64,000 bases of DNA. It comes from Citrus sinensis (Eukaryota; Streptophyta; Magnoliopsida; Sapindales; Rutaceae). Both the position numbers and the translations under genes were made by a program. The notes beneath the pieces are model-generated. The model had not been told where the DNA came from, did no database searches, and worked only from the letters and a program-made list of their open reading frames with translations. Positions 1 to 11,329 of the stretch are shown piece by piece (position 1 is the stretch's first letter; the number at the start of each line of letters is the position of its first letter). The stretch covers positions 25,015,001 through 25,079,000 of the forward strand of contig NC_068564.1 of the NCBI RefSeq assembly GCF_022201045.2, written 5' to 3'.

Positions 1-256
1 ACCCCAGCCATAATTGAGGTTATTAATTACTTTCATTCCAAAACCTTAACCAAGCAAACTCTGGAAAGCACAAATTTAGGCCCCCATCAGTCACCCACCC
101 AACAACAACCAGAGGGGCAAAACAGTAATCTGCACATCTAAATCCACCCCTTTATTAAACACCTTTCCACTTTCCACTCTCCCTCCAGTTCTCCTTAAAC
201 CTCTTCTTTCTTTTTTCTTTCCAAACTCTCTAAAAAGAGAAGAAGAAGAAAAAAAA

Positions 257-1180
257 ATGGAAAAAAGAAAAATGGAAATCTTTATGTTTAGCACCAAAAA
301 TAATAAAATCTTATTGACAAGTTTCTTGATTTTGCTCTTATCACCAATTGCCTTCTCATCTTCAATCCACGATCTTCTCAAGGCAAGAGGGTTACCCGCA
401 GGCCTGTTGCCAAAAGAGGTGAAGTCCTACGCTTTGTATGAGAATGGGACACTCGAGGTTGAGCTCCAAGGGCCGTGCTTCACAAAATACGAGAACAGGG
501 TCTTTTTTGAGAGCGTGTTTAGGGCTAATCTCAGCTACGGCAGCCTCACCGGAGTCGAGGGCTTGTCGCAAGAAGAGCTCTTCATTTGGCTCCCTGTTAA
601 AGACATAATTGTTGACGATCCAACGTCCGGCCTCATTTTGTTTGATATTGTCGTTGCTCACAAAGAACTCTCTTTGTCTCTCTTTGAAGATCCTCCTGAC
701 TGTAAACCCCAAGGTATGTGTCAAGTCTCCACATTTTGATTTTGAATTTTTTTTTTCACATAATTTGCTGAATTTTTTTTTTAAATTTTATATCTGGGGT
801 TTTTTTTTAAAAAAAAAAAAATTGTATGATCAGTTTGTGAAATGGGATTTAATGCAATTTTTTGGTGATGCCTTGTAATATTTTTTGAGTTTCACGGCAA
901 ATTCAAGAAACTGAATACAGACTCAGTTTCCTGGGCTGTTTCTTTGATATGTCTTTTTGTTTGTTTCTCTAACAAACTTACAACCACAAAAATGTTAATT
1001 ATTATTATTATTTTAAAGAAAGAAAGAGATTTTTACCTTTATTTTGGCTTCATTTATTGTATAGTCTGAGTAAATTTATGTTTGTGAACTGATGTTAAAA
1101 GTGAAATATCATGTGCAATTGCAGGAGAGTTGAAGAATCATGTGAGGAAGGAGAAAGGATTTGTTGAGGCAATGAGATAA
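257..1180 (+). CDS. DUF538 family secreted protein (two exons)
   Basis: Exon 1 is 257-713 and exon 2 is 1125-1180. The donor is GTATGT and the acceptor is TTGCAG. The joined frame encodes 170 residues and ends at TAA. Residues 1 to about 33 contain a hydrophobic stretch (LLTSFLILLLSPIAF) typical of a signal peptide. The body carries DUF538 hallmarks: an N-terminal LLKARGLPAGLLP, then YENGTLEVEL, VEGLSQEELFIWLPVK and a terminal DPPDC. DUF538 proteins are plant-specific, about 150-180 residues long, and their biochemical role is unsettled; some are linked to stress responses. The start is the first ATG after a purine-rich leader. A second in-frame ATG ten codons later would still leave the signal region intact. 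Family assignment is firm; function is not claimed. Confidence 0.9.
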
Positions 1181-3891
1181 AAAAAAAAAAAAAAAAAAAA
1201 GATGTCAATTCCTGTGACAACTTTTGTCTTTTCTCTTATGTAACCCACCTTTAGCTTTTACTAATTATAGTTAATAAGTAGGTCTCTGTTTTTTGCATTT
1301 TGCCTTTCTTTTCTTTGTCTCTTCAAATATTTGAAGTTGCTTGGTAGAATTTGTAAAGATGAAAAATTCTGGGAATCATATCCTCTAATCAAATCTGACT
1401 TTCTCCTGCATAATTATCCCTTTTGTTTTTTTTAGCTGGATTTTTGTTCTCTTATATCAATTGGATTAGACGGTAAAGTTTACAAACTAATTGAAATGTT
1501 TGAAACCAAATCAAATTTTGAAACAATTCATTAGTTTTGAGCTGACTTTGCGGACTGTGACCCGGGGAATTTTATAATTAAAAGGCCGAAAAAAGCCTCT
1601 CTTCACGGGCCAATAATGTGCCTCATACAGACAAAAGTTTTCTTCACTTTTTTTTTTTATCAGATTTTTTTTAATCTTTCTTGGTAACATAAAAATATTT
1701 TCATTCATACGTTTACTATTAAATTTACTTTATTTATTTTACGCGGGAATCGTGGGCCAGAGCTGGGCCCTCCGGATTACTGCATGGGTTGCTGAGCGGA
1801 CCCACGCGGTCACAAGGGTCCGGGCTAATCATGTTGTTGTTACATTTTTGTTGCTTTGCTTATTACTTTATTAGTGTGCTTTGGCAATTTCACAAATAAT
1901 ATATTATCCCTCCATTTTGATATATCTTTACACTAATTGGGTTATGGAATCAGGGCAAGTTCAAGAATATAAACAATCTCTGGTAGGTAGGATTGATGCT
2001 TTTCTTATATTTTATTTAGGGTGTTTTTAATTTTTCTTTTCATTAGTGATAACCTTTTTTTGATTCATTTAAAATGTAATTTCGATCCATCTAAGAGTCA
2101 AACGGTTCCATTTAAGTTTTTTTTTTAAATGATTTTGATGGACGGTTCTTTTATGTGTGTACTAGAAATTTGACTCAATAAATTAGTTGACTCTTATTCA
2201 AGATTAGATGAAATTAAATTTAAACTACTTCAATTTAATAGGTGACTCATTTTTTTTTTCTCAAAATAACACCTCTTATGAATTTGTACAAGACAAAATA
2301 AAAGAATACTAATTTGCATTTTAATTTTTCATTTTGAATAGGGAAACTTCTGTCGGACCTCTCGGCAGGCCGCCTTTTTTGTCGTTTCGTCTTTATTGCT
2401 TAGTAAAATGTCGGGTTCCGATGTCAGTTTCAAATAGCTGTGGACAAGTCCAAAGCTCGCACGCGCGCGCACACACCGAAATCTGATTAAGGATTCTGAT
2501 TTTTTATTAGAATTTAAAAAATTATTAAATTATATGATTTAGTATTATAATGATAATAATATTATATTATTAAATTATGTGGTTTAATAATTTTTATTTT
2601 ACACACAGTTTAATAATTTTTAAAAACTTTAACAAATTCAAGATTGTAGATTAGAGAACACACGCAAACGTAGGTGTGTATATAAGAATGAATAAATAAA
2701 TAAACTTTAAAAAAAAAATGCGAAGAAAAAAGGCGTCCTTGTTGTTTGCATTTGACTGGTGCTGTTAAGTTTAGAAGGACCACCTAATTATCTAACATTA
2801 TTGGGTATAAATGTATAATCGGATCGGTTGAATTAATAATTAAATAAAATTTAGATTACTAAAGTCGGGTGACAGAACAGAACAGTTCATCTACCGGGAA
2901 GGTCGTCTCAAGTTTTCAATTCATATTTCTAACTAATATAAAGATTATTATTATTATTATTATTTTTTGGCATTTCAAAACAGAAAAAAAAAAAATTGTT
3001 TAGGTAAACTTTTACATATTTTATTAATGGTATAATTAGTTGGAATCATTGTCCCAGCGGCTGGCAGTGGGCGGTAAAGAGGCTTGCCTACGTCTAATTT
3101 GGGCTCGAGTTTAAACAGTTGAACCCCAAATTTAGGTATGGGCTGTGTTTAGAGTTTTTACGTACTATTTACGAGTACAAAGAACGATGCATTTCGACCT
3201 AAGAATTTATTCTAGCGTACTGATATTTGACCATCAAATTATCTTGCAAGCCCTTTTTTTTAATTTATCTTATTACTTTTCATAATTATTTGTATTGAAC
3301 AATAAAAAAAATTTAGTTTATTTTATTCACGCTCTACCTCCTTCTCTCTCTAATAGTAATTAACAAAGTGAGGGCTAATAAGATAAATTGAAAGAGTAAA
3401 ATATCATTGTTCCATATTTTATTAGATCTCCTTTCAACATGAACGGACATCATTTACTTTCGCTTGATGAGTTATTAAAAATCTCATTGAGTCAGTTGGA
3501 TTAAAATTAGATCTAATCACTCTTCAAATAAAGAGTAAGATAATCATGTTGGCTTGGTCTGATAACAGAATGACATCTAGTGTTATTTATCCTATCAATT
3601 TTGCTTTTGCTTCCCCGCTCCGTCACTATGAAACTATGAATTTTGATTTGTTAGAGAAGCACCGCAAAGATCCAATTTTCACCATTCTATACTAGTTATA
3701 TCAACACTACTAAAGATCCCAAAATTTGAAGTTTAACTTAGTCTTAACTGACATGTCAGTCAACTAGGGTGAGCATCAACCTACTCAACCCATGAAACCG
3801 ACCCAAGCCGCATGATTTTTTGCTGTTTGATTTGGGTTGGTAAAATATATGGGTTGGGCTGAAAATTTTTAACCCAACCTTCACACACGCA
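1181..3891. other. AT-rich intergenic DNA
   Basis: I see no gene here. A 20-base A run follows the DUF538 stop codon. There is a short GC-rich patch at about 1741-1830, an alternating CG/CA run near 2459-2476 and an ATT microsatellite near 2945-2965. A sequence starting near 3766 (TAGGGTGAGCATC followed by many AACCC/GGGTT words) looks like the decayed end of an older hAT-type element, into which the element at 3892 may have inserted. Confidence 0.6.
3167..3298. repeat. Dispersed repeat, copy 1 (partner at 11187-11298)
   Basis: About 110 bases here recur at 11187-11298 in the same orientation. Both contain GATGCATTTCGACC, then TAGCGTACTGATATTTGACC and ATCAAATTATCTTGCA, and both close on CTTTTCATAATTAT. 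The second copy lacks about 18 bases of T-rich sequence. Neither copy codes for anything recognisable. This is probably a fragment of an unidentified repeat family. Confidence 0.7.
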
Positions 3892-4927
3892 TAGGGATGA
3901 TAATTATACCCGTAAACCTGCAAACCCACCCAAACCCGTCCGCTGCGGGTAATTTTACCCGTTGCGAGTGGGTTTAGTATTATAAACTAAAACCCGTACA
4001 TGGATGTAGGTGGGTTTGTTATTAACTTTATATCCGGTGGATACCCACATGGATATCCGCCAGACCCGCAATATTTTTTCTAAATATTTTTATTTAATTT
4101 TAATCTAAAAAATGTATAAAGAAAATAATGTAATTATTCAAATTATCAAATAGCCAAAGGCCTAAAGTTGTGTATGTGTGTACGTGACCCATCTTCCATT
4201 CTAAAGTCATGACCTAAAGAAAACTAAAGGCATTTCCCCTTTGACTTAGCCGCACACCCGTGTGACTATCTCTCATCTCTGTCTTCATTCAATCATTCTT
4301 TTCTTCTTTAGTCGTGAGCTTGTGATAGTGAGCCAGTGCCTTACACCCAACTTAATTCATGGATTATTATATACCTATTATAATTTTGTTTGTACTATTT
4401 TTCTTTAACTTAATACATGAATTATTTTATTATTATAATTTTTTTCTTCGAATTAGTAGTTAAAAATATTATTCTTAATTATTATTGTAGGCATCGTGTT
4501 GGATGGGTGCTTATGATGGTGAATGAAATGAATATCTTCTCTTGGAGCTTGTTTTAAATGATAATATGAAATGTAATTGTTATTTTTAGATAGTAGTTTG
4601 TGTTTTTTAAATGGATTTATGTAATTTATACTTAAAATTGAGAATTTGTGTTGGATTGATGTTGAAATTTTAATTTTTCATTTACATTGTTTAAATATAA
4701 AATTGAGCATGTTATATGAAATTTGAGGTTATTATTATAAATTTATATACTATACATTTGTGATTTTAAATGCAGAAACTTGCAAAAAATATGTCGGGTA
4801 CCATTGCGGGTTTGGTAATTGTCAAAACCCACTGTGGGTTGCGGGTGGGTTTGGTAATTTAAATTTTGTGCGGGTTTGGCTTTGGTAATGACAAAACCGC
4901 TGCGGGCGGTGCCCATTGCCATCCCTA
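3892..4927. mobile_element. Non-autonomous hAT-type element (TAGGGATG ends)
   Basis: The element starts TAGGGATGATAAT and ends ATTGCCATCCCTA, so its termini are inverted. The flanking octamers are CACACGCA and CATACACA, which match at six of eight bases and look like an aged 8-bp target duplication. Both ends carry GGGTTTG/CAAACCC and GCGGGT words, typical of hAT subterminal repeats. There is no transposase. The interior has a CT-rich, leader-like stretch near 4245-4330. The 8-bp duplication and the ends support hAT; other families with 8-bp duplications are less likely. Confidence 0.75.
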
Positions 4928-5647
4928 CATACACACAAAATTGATAATTTATATAAAAATTAAAAAAAAACAAAATATAAATATAGAAGGATAAGAAAGT
5001 CTCTCACAACTGTCGAAACTTTGTCAATTATAGTAACCCTAACGCAAATTCATTTTGAATTGCAGCCCAGCCGCAAAGGTTCTTATTTTTGTTTTGAAAC
5101 AAATTGGTCAACTTTATTGTTAAGAATTGAATTGGATTAAATTATTAGGTGCTCTATAATATTTTTTTATGAAATAAATTGGTAAATTTTTGGTTGTGAA
5201 GGTGTCAAGAACAATTTCACCAAACCGAATCTTCAAATTTCACATTATATTTCATCTCAAATCATTATCAATTCCACGACAGTCATGGGGATTTAAAAAA
5301 GTAGGTGACGTGAAACTGGGTTCTTTCGTGTTGGCCATTTAGATGCATGTTTTCCATGCTTAGATTATTAGTTTTTGACTAGAGGAAGGGATTTCGGGAC
5401 CAATATTCTGCAATTTTCACATAAAATAGGAGGAAAAAGAAATCGTGATTGATATTTCTTTTTCGTCCTATTGAAACAAGTTTTGCTAATATTTATATGA
5501 ATTGAGTTATTTGGTGTGAATTTTTTTTAATGAAAAAACTATGGATAATTTTGGAATTTTTAAGAGTGTGTTGAGTAAATATTTAATTTTTAAATTAAAC
5601 AAACGGGCGTTTCAAGTAAAATGGTGTTCAACACCCGCCCTTTGGGG
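4928..5647. other. Intergenic DNA between two hAT elements
   Basis: This is AT-rich sequence with no open reading frame of note and no recognisable RNA gene. It may include the distal part of the older hAT relic that begins near 3766, but I cannot find its other end. Confidence 0.5.
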
Positions 5648-6267
5648 TAGGGATGGTAAGATAACTCGGATGATCTGGGTCGGGTTTAATATGTACTGCA
5701 TTTAAATAATATGTAGATTCGGTATTGATTTTTTTGAATCCGAATGTATCCAGGTCCAAGTCTAAGTTTAGGTATATCCAGAACTCGGATATATTTATTT
5801 TTAATATAAATATAAAAAATAAAAAATCAATGGAAAAAGAACATCAAAACCCTAGTTTACATATTTTAGGCTTTTAGCTTATATGGCCGCCGCCATTTCC
5901 TTTCTTTTTCATCTCCCAAATTCATCAATTTAAATCATTATCATTATCAAATCGTCATCAATCATCATCAAAAGCTTGAATCTCTCAATAACTCCTAAGC
6001 CCATTCACAGTCACAGTTCACGCATCTATGTTTTAGTTTGCTATCATTTTAGCTGTTGTTTGATGATGATAAGCTGACAATCACAAAATTTAGGTTTTGC
6101 TTTGCACTTTTACTGCACTGTTTTGTTATTATTCGTATTTTTATATTGAAGCAAATCGGTGATGGAAAAAAATTGGTAAAATTGAACATCAATGCCCTAC
6201 CTTCGGTTTTCTACTCGGAAACAAGCCCATAAATGCTGGTGCCCATTCTGGAATTTTGCCATCCCTC
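5648..6267. mobile_element. Short hAT-type MITE (620 bp)
   Basis: The left end is TAGGGATGGTAAG and the right end reads TTTTGCCATCCCTC, an inverted match to the other TAGGGATGG elements in this window. The flanking octamers CTTTGGGG and GTTTGGGG differ at one base, consistent with an 8-bp target duplication. The interior holds AAACCCTAG and a pyrimidine-rich, GCCGCCGCC-containing stretch (5850-5960) that resembles the 5' leader of a housekeeping gene. It may be a captured fragment. There is no coding capacity for transposition. Confidence 0.75.
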
Positions 6268-6528
6268 GTTTGGGGCATATTCCATTAAGACCATTGGGGT
6301 ATATTTACTTTCACCAATCAGATTTTATCTCACCAGCTGATTGTCCAACGTAAAATCAAACTACTACAAGGGTACAATAGTCTTTTCATAGAAATCGACT
6401 CGAGGGTTTAGCTAAAGGATCGCTTATTCCGGAGATTATACTGGGAAAAAGGAATCAATTAATGATAAGACTACAAAAAAAAAAAAAAAACTGCAAGTCA
6501 GATAATGAAGGGTATTATACATTTTAAA

Positions 6529-6586
6529 CGCTTATACACGTCCAGATACATTTTCAACGCTTATACACGTCCAGATACATTCTCAA
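6529..6586. repeat. Two tandem 29-bp units
   Basis: CGCTTATACACGTCCAGATA begins at 6529 and again at 6558, giving two near-identical 29-bp units next to the ubiquitin relic. No function is apparent. Confidence 0.85.
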
Positions 6587-6639
6587 AGGTCAAACCTCAG
6601 GAGAGGCATCCACAAACTACCCCAACCAAACACAAACCA

Positions 6640-6911
6640 AAAGATCTGCCTCTGCTGGTCCGGTGGAGTTCCCTTCTTGTCCTGGATCTTAGCCTTGACA
6701 TTGTCGATTGTGTCAGAGCTTTCGACCTTCAAATTTATGTTTTGCCGGTCAGGGTTTTCACAAATATCTGCATGCCACCCCTGAAAAGGCGGACCGAATG
6801 AAGGGTTGACCCGTGGATGTTGTAGTCTACAAGTGTGCGACCATCCTCGAGTCGTTTGCCAGCAAAGATGAACCTCTGCTGGTCTCGTAGGATCTCTTCC
6901 TTGTCCTCGAT
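6640..6911 (-). pseudogene. Polyubiquitin pseudogene fragment
   Basis: Read on the minus strand, the sequence gives the second half of one ubiquitin unit ([32 protein letters not shown], ending RGG), directly followed by [12 protein letters not shown], the start of the next unit. A one-base deletion after GKT creates a stop codon. The unit continues in another frame as [17 protein letters not shown] and PPDQQR before diverging near 6640. A possible upstream exon (ATG at 7069, donor at about 7038) joins by an intron with acceptor CAACAG at 6912, but its residues do not match ubiquitin. The tandem head-to-tail units show a polyubiquitin origin. The missing N-terminal half, the frameshift and many substitutions show it is dead. 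Confidence 0.88.
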
Positions 6912-7069
6912 CTGTTGGATCAAAGAAACACCATATCAGAATAGATCCATACAAGCAATCAAACCAAACAAACAATATTAACATAACCAACATCTCTAGA
7001 TAGATCAAAAAATAGAAAAAGTAATTATAATCATTATTACCTTGACAGAGAGATTAGGAGGCCTTTCAT

Positions 7070-8740
7070 GGAAGAAAAATCCCACCCACAGATAAAGAGA
7101 GAGAAAAAAAAAGAGAGGCCAACCGACGAGAGAGTCGGTGGGTAGAGAGAAAGGGAGAGGAAATTCCTCCTTTTGTAGCCGGGATTGACAATTTTTTTTT
7201 TTTTTTTTTTTGAAAAGACACGATTGACCATTAAAATGACGAGATTGCCCAAATTCCGTCCAGTACAATGATGCCACGTCTTTAATATTTGGTGTCCCCT
7301 TCCTGACCCACACGCCGACATTAGTTTGGCAAACCGTTGACGAATCGGAAGAGGCGGACATCTTTGAAATTTTAGGATATTGGCACGTACGACTTACGAG
7401 TGTGCCACACCTCACACGCTCGCTCATCATTCTAATTTTCTATTTGTATATTTGTGGATCATTTTTAACGATTTAAAGTTATTTAAAAAATATTAAATAA
7501 GTTATTCTGAAAAGAAAATCTCTAAAAATTTAAAGATTTCTATAACGACATTTCTGATAATAAAGTTCAATTTTTTTTTTCAATGTGTAATTTTAAGTTT
7601 TTGAGCTGGATGAAAGTGAAAATTATGGTAATGTAATTGAATTAATCATAAATAAATATTATTATATTATAAGAATCACTATGGTAATGTAATTGAACTA
7701 ATCATAAATAAAAATAGTGATTCAGGAATAAGAGGGAAATTTTACAATCACAAAAAGAATATAAAATTGAGAATTCTCGATTAGGTTGATAATCCATGTT
7801 GATAATTTATGATAATTTTCAATAAAGTATCATTGAGATTTATTGATAAAGCCAAAAAAATTAGAGTTCAGAATATTTAATCAAGCTACTCACTTCAATA
7901 ATATCATGCTATGTTAGTTCAATAGTATAAGTCATGATTATTTTTTAATATTCTAGTATCTATTTTTTTTTTAACATAAAAAATAAAATGCATTGCAGTA
8001 CTGCAAATTCATAACTCCTACAACACGTAGTCCACACACAATACACTATTCAATCAAATTACCAGTCCATTACAACAAATAATGAGTTAAATTATTTTAT
8101 TATATTGATGTACTAGAGGAAAGATTGTGCAAACAAAGTATCAATAAAGGATATTTTCTACTCTATATACAAACAATAAATTCAATATTTATTCGAGATG
8201 GCTCTTAACTATTTTAATGTACCCTCCACATTAAAGTTGGATTTATTAATTAAATTAATGCAGTGATCGATTTGCAGATAAAAAAAAAAATATTTAAACC
8301 TCATGACCACTTTATATGGGTAGAGCATGGAAACACAAACAAAAAATTGAAAAGGGAAAATAAATTCCATCGCAGAGAAAGAGGAAAGTTGGACTTACGT
8401 TTGCAGCAAGTTTTCCTCAATTGAAGCAACTAAATTATAAGCTTATAATTTAAATACCTTTAATCAAATTCTCATTTCTTGCTTATAATTGAAGCAACTA
8501 GATTATCACTTCCTTCACGTATATATTAGCTGTTATTATATTAACGTATTAGCTGCATATCCGTGGCTTATTGCATGATTTATAAATTACTCTTTCATGA
8601 TTGTTTCGCCAGCACGCGCCCATGCTTCCTAGATGAGCGTGGGTTTGTTTTTCCGTTATTTCCTCCGTTGTTTCTCCCTCAACAGACGGAGTCTACCAAA
8701 CTCATTAGCCGATAATAGTTCTTGCCATCACCCACTTGAC
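7070..8740. other. AT-rich intergenic DNA with short direct repeats
   Basis: No gene is visible. A T run lies at 7190-7211. A 33-base segment (ATGGTAATGTAATTGAA and following) occurs at about 7626 and again at about 7681. Short repeats around AATTGAAGCAACTA occur near 8418 and 8480. Confidence 0.6.
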
Positions 8741-9841
8741 AATTAACTAATGGATCCCCTAAGTTGCAGCTCACTCGCGTAAGTTACAGCTCACTCGCGT
8801 AAGTTACACCTGTCCTGTATAATTTTATGTAGCCCCCTATACTCTATATTATTTATACTTTATTTATACGTATTATAAATTTTTTTGCATTGTAAACTTT
8901 CATTTAGCCCTTACACTCTATTTTATTTCATTAAAACCTTTAGAGTATCAATTCACCACCCCCTATAATTTTAAATTCCCAAAATACCCTCAATTTAATT
9001 AAAAAATATAATTATTGTTAAATGATTTATAATTATAATAATTATTTTATTATAACTATAAATATAATTATAATTTTTAAATAGATTATTATTGTTGTTG
9101 TTGTTGTTATTATTATTATTATTATTAACAAGAATAAAAATTATGATAAAAATTAATTAAAGATTATATAGTAATTTGTTACAATTTAACTCATTTTGAT
9201 TTTGATTCTAAGACAAAGTAAATACATAAATGGTAATACATCTCATTATAATTACGATTTTTGTAGTTCAAGTAAATAAATTATTCTGATTCCAATTCTT
9301 CATTTCGATTATAGCTATTCTGATTTTAACTCATTATATTTCTAACTAATTTCGATTCCTGTTTAGTGAACACACTATAAAATTGTAAACCATTCTATAT
9401 TCAATTAGACCACTCTATATTATTTACAATTTATTCATAAGTATTATGAGTTTTATAGTGCATTCACTAAACATGAATCAAAATTAGCTGGAAACATGAA
9501 TCAAAATTAGAATCGGAATAGCTATAATCAAAATAAGGAATTGGAATTAGAATAATTTATTTACTTAAACTGCATGAATCGTAATTAGAATGAGCTGTAT
9601 TACCATTTATGTGTTTATTTTGTCTTAGAATCAAAATCAGAATGAATTAAATTGTAACAAATTACTATATAATCTTTAATTAGTTTTTATCATAATTATT
9701 ATTTTGTATTTTAATTATTGTTATTATTCAAAAATTAATTATTAATAATAATTATCATTAATTATTATTATTAACAATTTAACGAAAAAATTATTATTAA
9801 TTATTTTTATAAATTAATTAATTATAATACTTTTTATTCTT

Positions 9842-9883
<42 letters not shown>

Positions 9884-10134
9884 TTATTTAATAATTATTA
9901 TATGTTTTAATTAAATGGATCGTATTTTGGGAATTTAAAATTATAGGGGGTGAATTGGTACTTTAAGGGTTTCAATGAAATAAAATAAAGTGCAAGGGAC
10001 AAAACAAAATTTTATAATACAGAACGTTCTATAATACTTATTAAAAAATATTAAATAACATAGGAATTGAATAAAATTTTATAGGACAGTTGTAACTTAC
10101 ATTAGCTGTAACTAAGGCAGACCATTAATTAATT
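8741..10134. mobile_element. 1.4 kb fold-back (long inverted repeat) element
   Basis: The two halves are imperfect reverse complements. Left features in order are AATTAACTAATGG, TAAGTTACACCTGTCC, CCCTATAATTTTAAATTCCC, a run of ATT triplets (about 9090-9125) and GTTTAGTGAA (9361). Their complements appear in mirrored order on the right: TTCACTAAAC (9463), AAT triplets (9845-9885), GGGAATTTAAAATTATAGGG, GGACAGTTGTAACTTAC and CCATTAATTAATT. The loop is about 9384-9449. There is no open reading frame of note. This looks like a non-autonomous fold-back transposon or two inverted MITE copies. I found no convincing target duplication. Confidence 0.8.
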
Positions 10135-10209
10135 ATTTAAATTCATCCTTTATTTTTCCTTATTAAAAAATTAATTTATTATTCGAATTATGATTGGCGG
10201 TATGATTTT

Positions 10210-10437
10210 TTTTTTTTTTGGTTTTGACCACGAGGTATCTTGGGGAGGGCCCCAACTGTGGGAGGCACCTTTAAGCCCGTACCTCAATCCAGACTAGAAC
10301 TCCCCGCTTGAACCGAGAGGCACATGTTCTCCCAACAAAGGCGACTTCCCTGCGACTCGAACTGAGGAGCAAACCCAGTCAACCCACTTAAGGGGACTCC
10401 ATTGCTAGTGAAGCCAACACTTTGTTAGTACTGTCGA
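10210..10437 (-). mobile_element. tRNA-derived SINE (minus strand)
   Basis: On the minus strand the unit starts near 10437, carries an A-box-like block (TGGCTTCACTAGCAATGG, 10399-10416) and a B box (AGTTCGAGTCG, about 10353-10363), and ends in an A-rich tail, seen on the plus strand as the T run at 10207-10219. Matching direct repeats TATGATTTT flank it at 10201-10209 and 10438-10446. Internal Pol III boxes, an A tail and a target duplication together define a SINE of about 230 bp. The family name is not assigned. Confidence 0.85.
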
Positions 10438-10714
10438 TATGATTTTGATCCAATGATTTAAGGGCACGGCTACGATACATGCATGTATGTGATACATGCA
10501 AGCAATAAAAAAATAGAAAAAAACATAGCAATTGTTTAGCTGCCACAAACATTAAAAAATAATAATAACCGGGAACAACCGGTTGCTCTTTAACGTAATT
10601 AAATAATAATAAATATTATTATATTTAAATAAAACAAATGTAATAATAATAAAATAATAACTATTTTAGTATTATTTTAGGTCACATAATAATACAAAAT
10701 TAGTTATAATAACA
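10438..10714. other. Palindromic motifs, possible element terminus
   Basis: ATACATGCATGTAT (10475-10488) is a perfect 14-base palindrome. It is followed at about 10567-10586 by AACCGGGAACAACCGGTTGC, then AT-rich DNA. The order palindrome, AACCGG block, AT-rich tract mirrors the terminus at 21001-21190 in inverted orientation. It may mark the left end of the large MULE-like block. Confidence 0.35.
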
Positions 10715-11185
10715 AAAAATAGTTCCAAATTTAATAATGTTAATTTCAAAATCAATGGTAGCAGTTCCACATTTATTGGTGCAATATTGGTAAGATTTTG
10801 ATGGTTGCAAGTTAATAATCCAATGTTTCATATTTATTAACCTAAGTTTCAAGTTGCGTTGGAATCAACTTTAATGGTCATTGTTTCAAAATTAATGGTA
10901 GGTGTTTGATATTTGTTGTCCACAACATGAAAAGCTCTAAAGGTTGCAAGTTAATGATTACATGTTTCATGTATATTGGCCTAAGTTTCAATTTAATTTG
11001 GTTCCAAATTTAATGATCCTAATTTCAAGAATAATGGTAGTTGTTTCAAATTTATTGGTCCATATTTTACATAACCATCAGGTTTGCACGTTAATAATCC
11101 AATGTTTCATATCTATTGACCAAAGTTTCAAGTTGCTTTGGCTTTAAGTTTAATGGTTCATGTTTTAAAATTAATGGTAGATGTC
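10715..11185. repeat. Tandem array, ~139-bp period, about 3.3 copies
   Basis: The landmark GGTTGCAAGTTAAT (or a close variant) occurs at 10803, 10942 and 11081, and each is followed by CAATGTTTCAT-like and AAGTTTCAA-like words at the same spacing. The units are diverged. The array lies between a palindromic motif and the Ulp1-like gene and may be subterminal repeats of the surrounding element. Confidence 0.75.
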
Positions 11186-11186
11186 G

Positions 11187-11298
11187 ATTTACAAGTACGA
11201 AAAATGATGCATTTCGACCCAAGATTTTATTTTAGCGTACTGATATTTGACCATCAAATTATCTTGCACGCCTTTACTTTTCATAATTATCCGTACTG
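11187..11298. repeat. Dispersed repeat, copy 2 (partner at 3167-3298)
   Basis: See copy 1: it shares the blocks GATGCATTTCGACC, TAGCGTACTGATATTTGACC and CTTTTCATAATTAT. This copy abuts the 139-bp tandem array and lies just upstream of the Ulp1-like gene. Confidence 0.7.
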
Positions 11299-11329
11299 AT
11301 ATTTAAACCCTACAACCTTCAGCATCGTA

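Noticed and set aside
91..724. Minus-strand reading frames over the DUF538 gene
   Set aside because: They overlap a well-supported plus-strand gene, carry no domain and are frame shadows.
9361..9472. Hairpin loop of the fold-back element as a microRNA precursor
   Set aside because: The stem is hundreds of bases long and AT-rich; it fits a fold-back transposon better than a miRNA gene.
10399..10416. A true tRNA gene at the SINE promoter boxes
   Set aside because: The boxes are there, but no cloverleaf or acceptor stem forms, and the unit has an A tail and a target duplication, so it is a SINE.
10944..11147. Short plus-strand frame (67 residues)
   Set aside because: It lies wholly inside the 139-bp tandem array and has no recognisable content.
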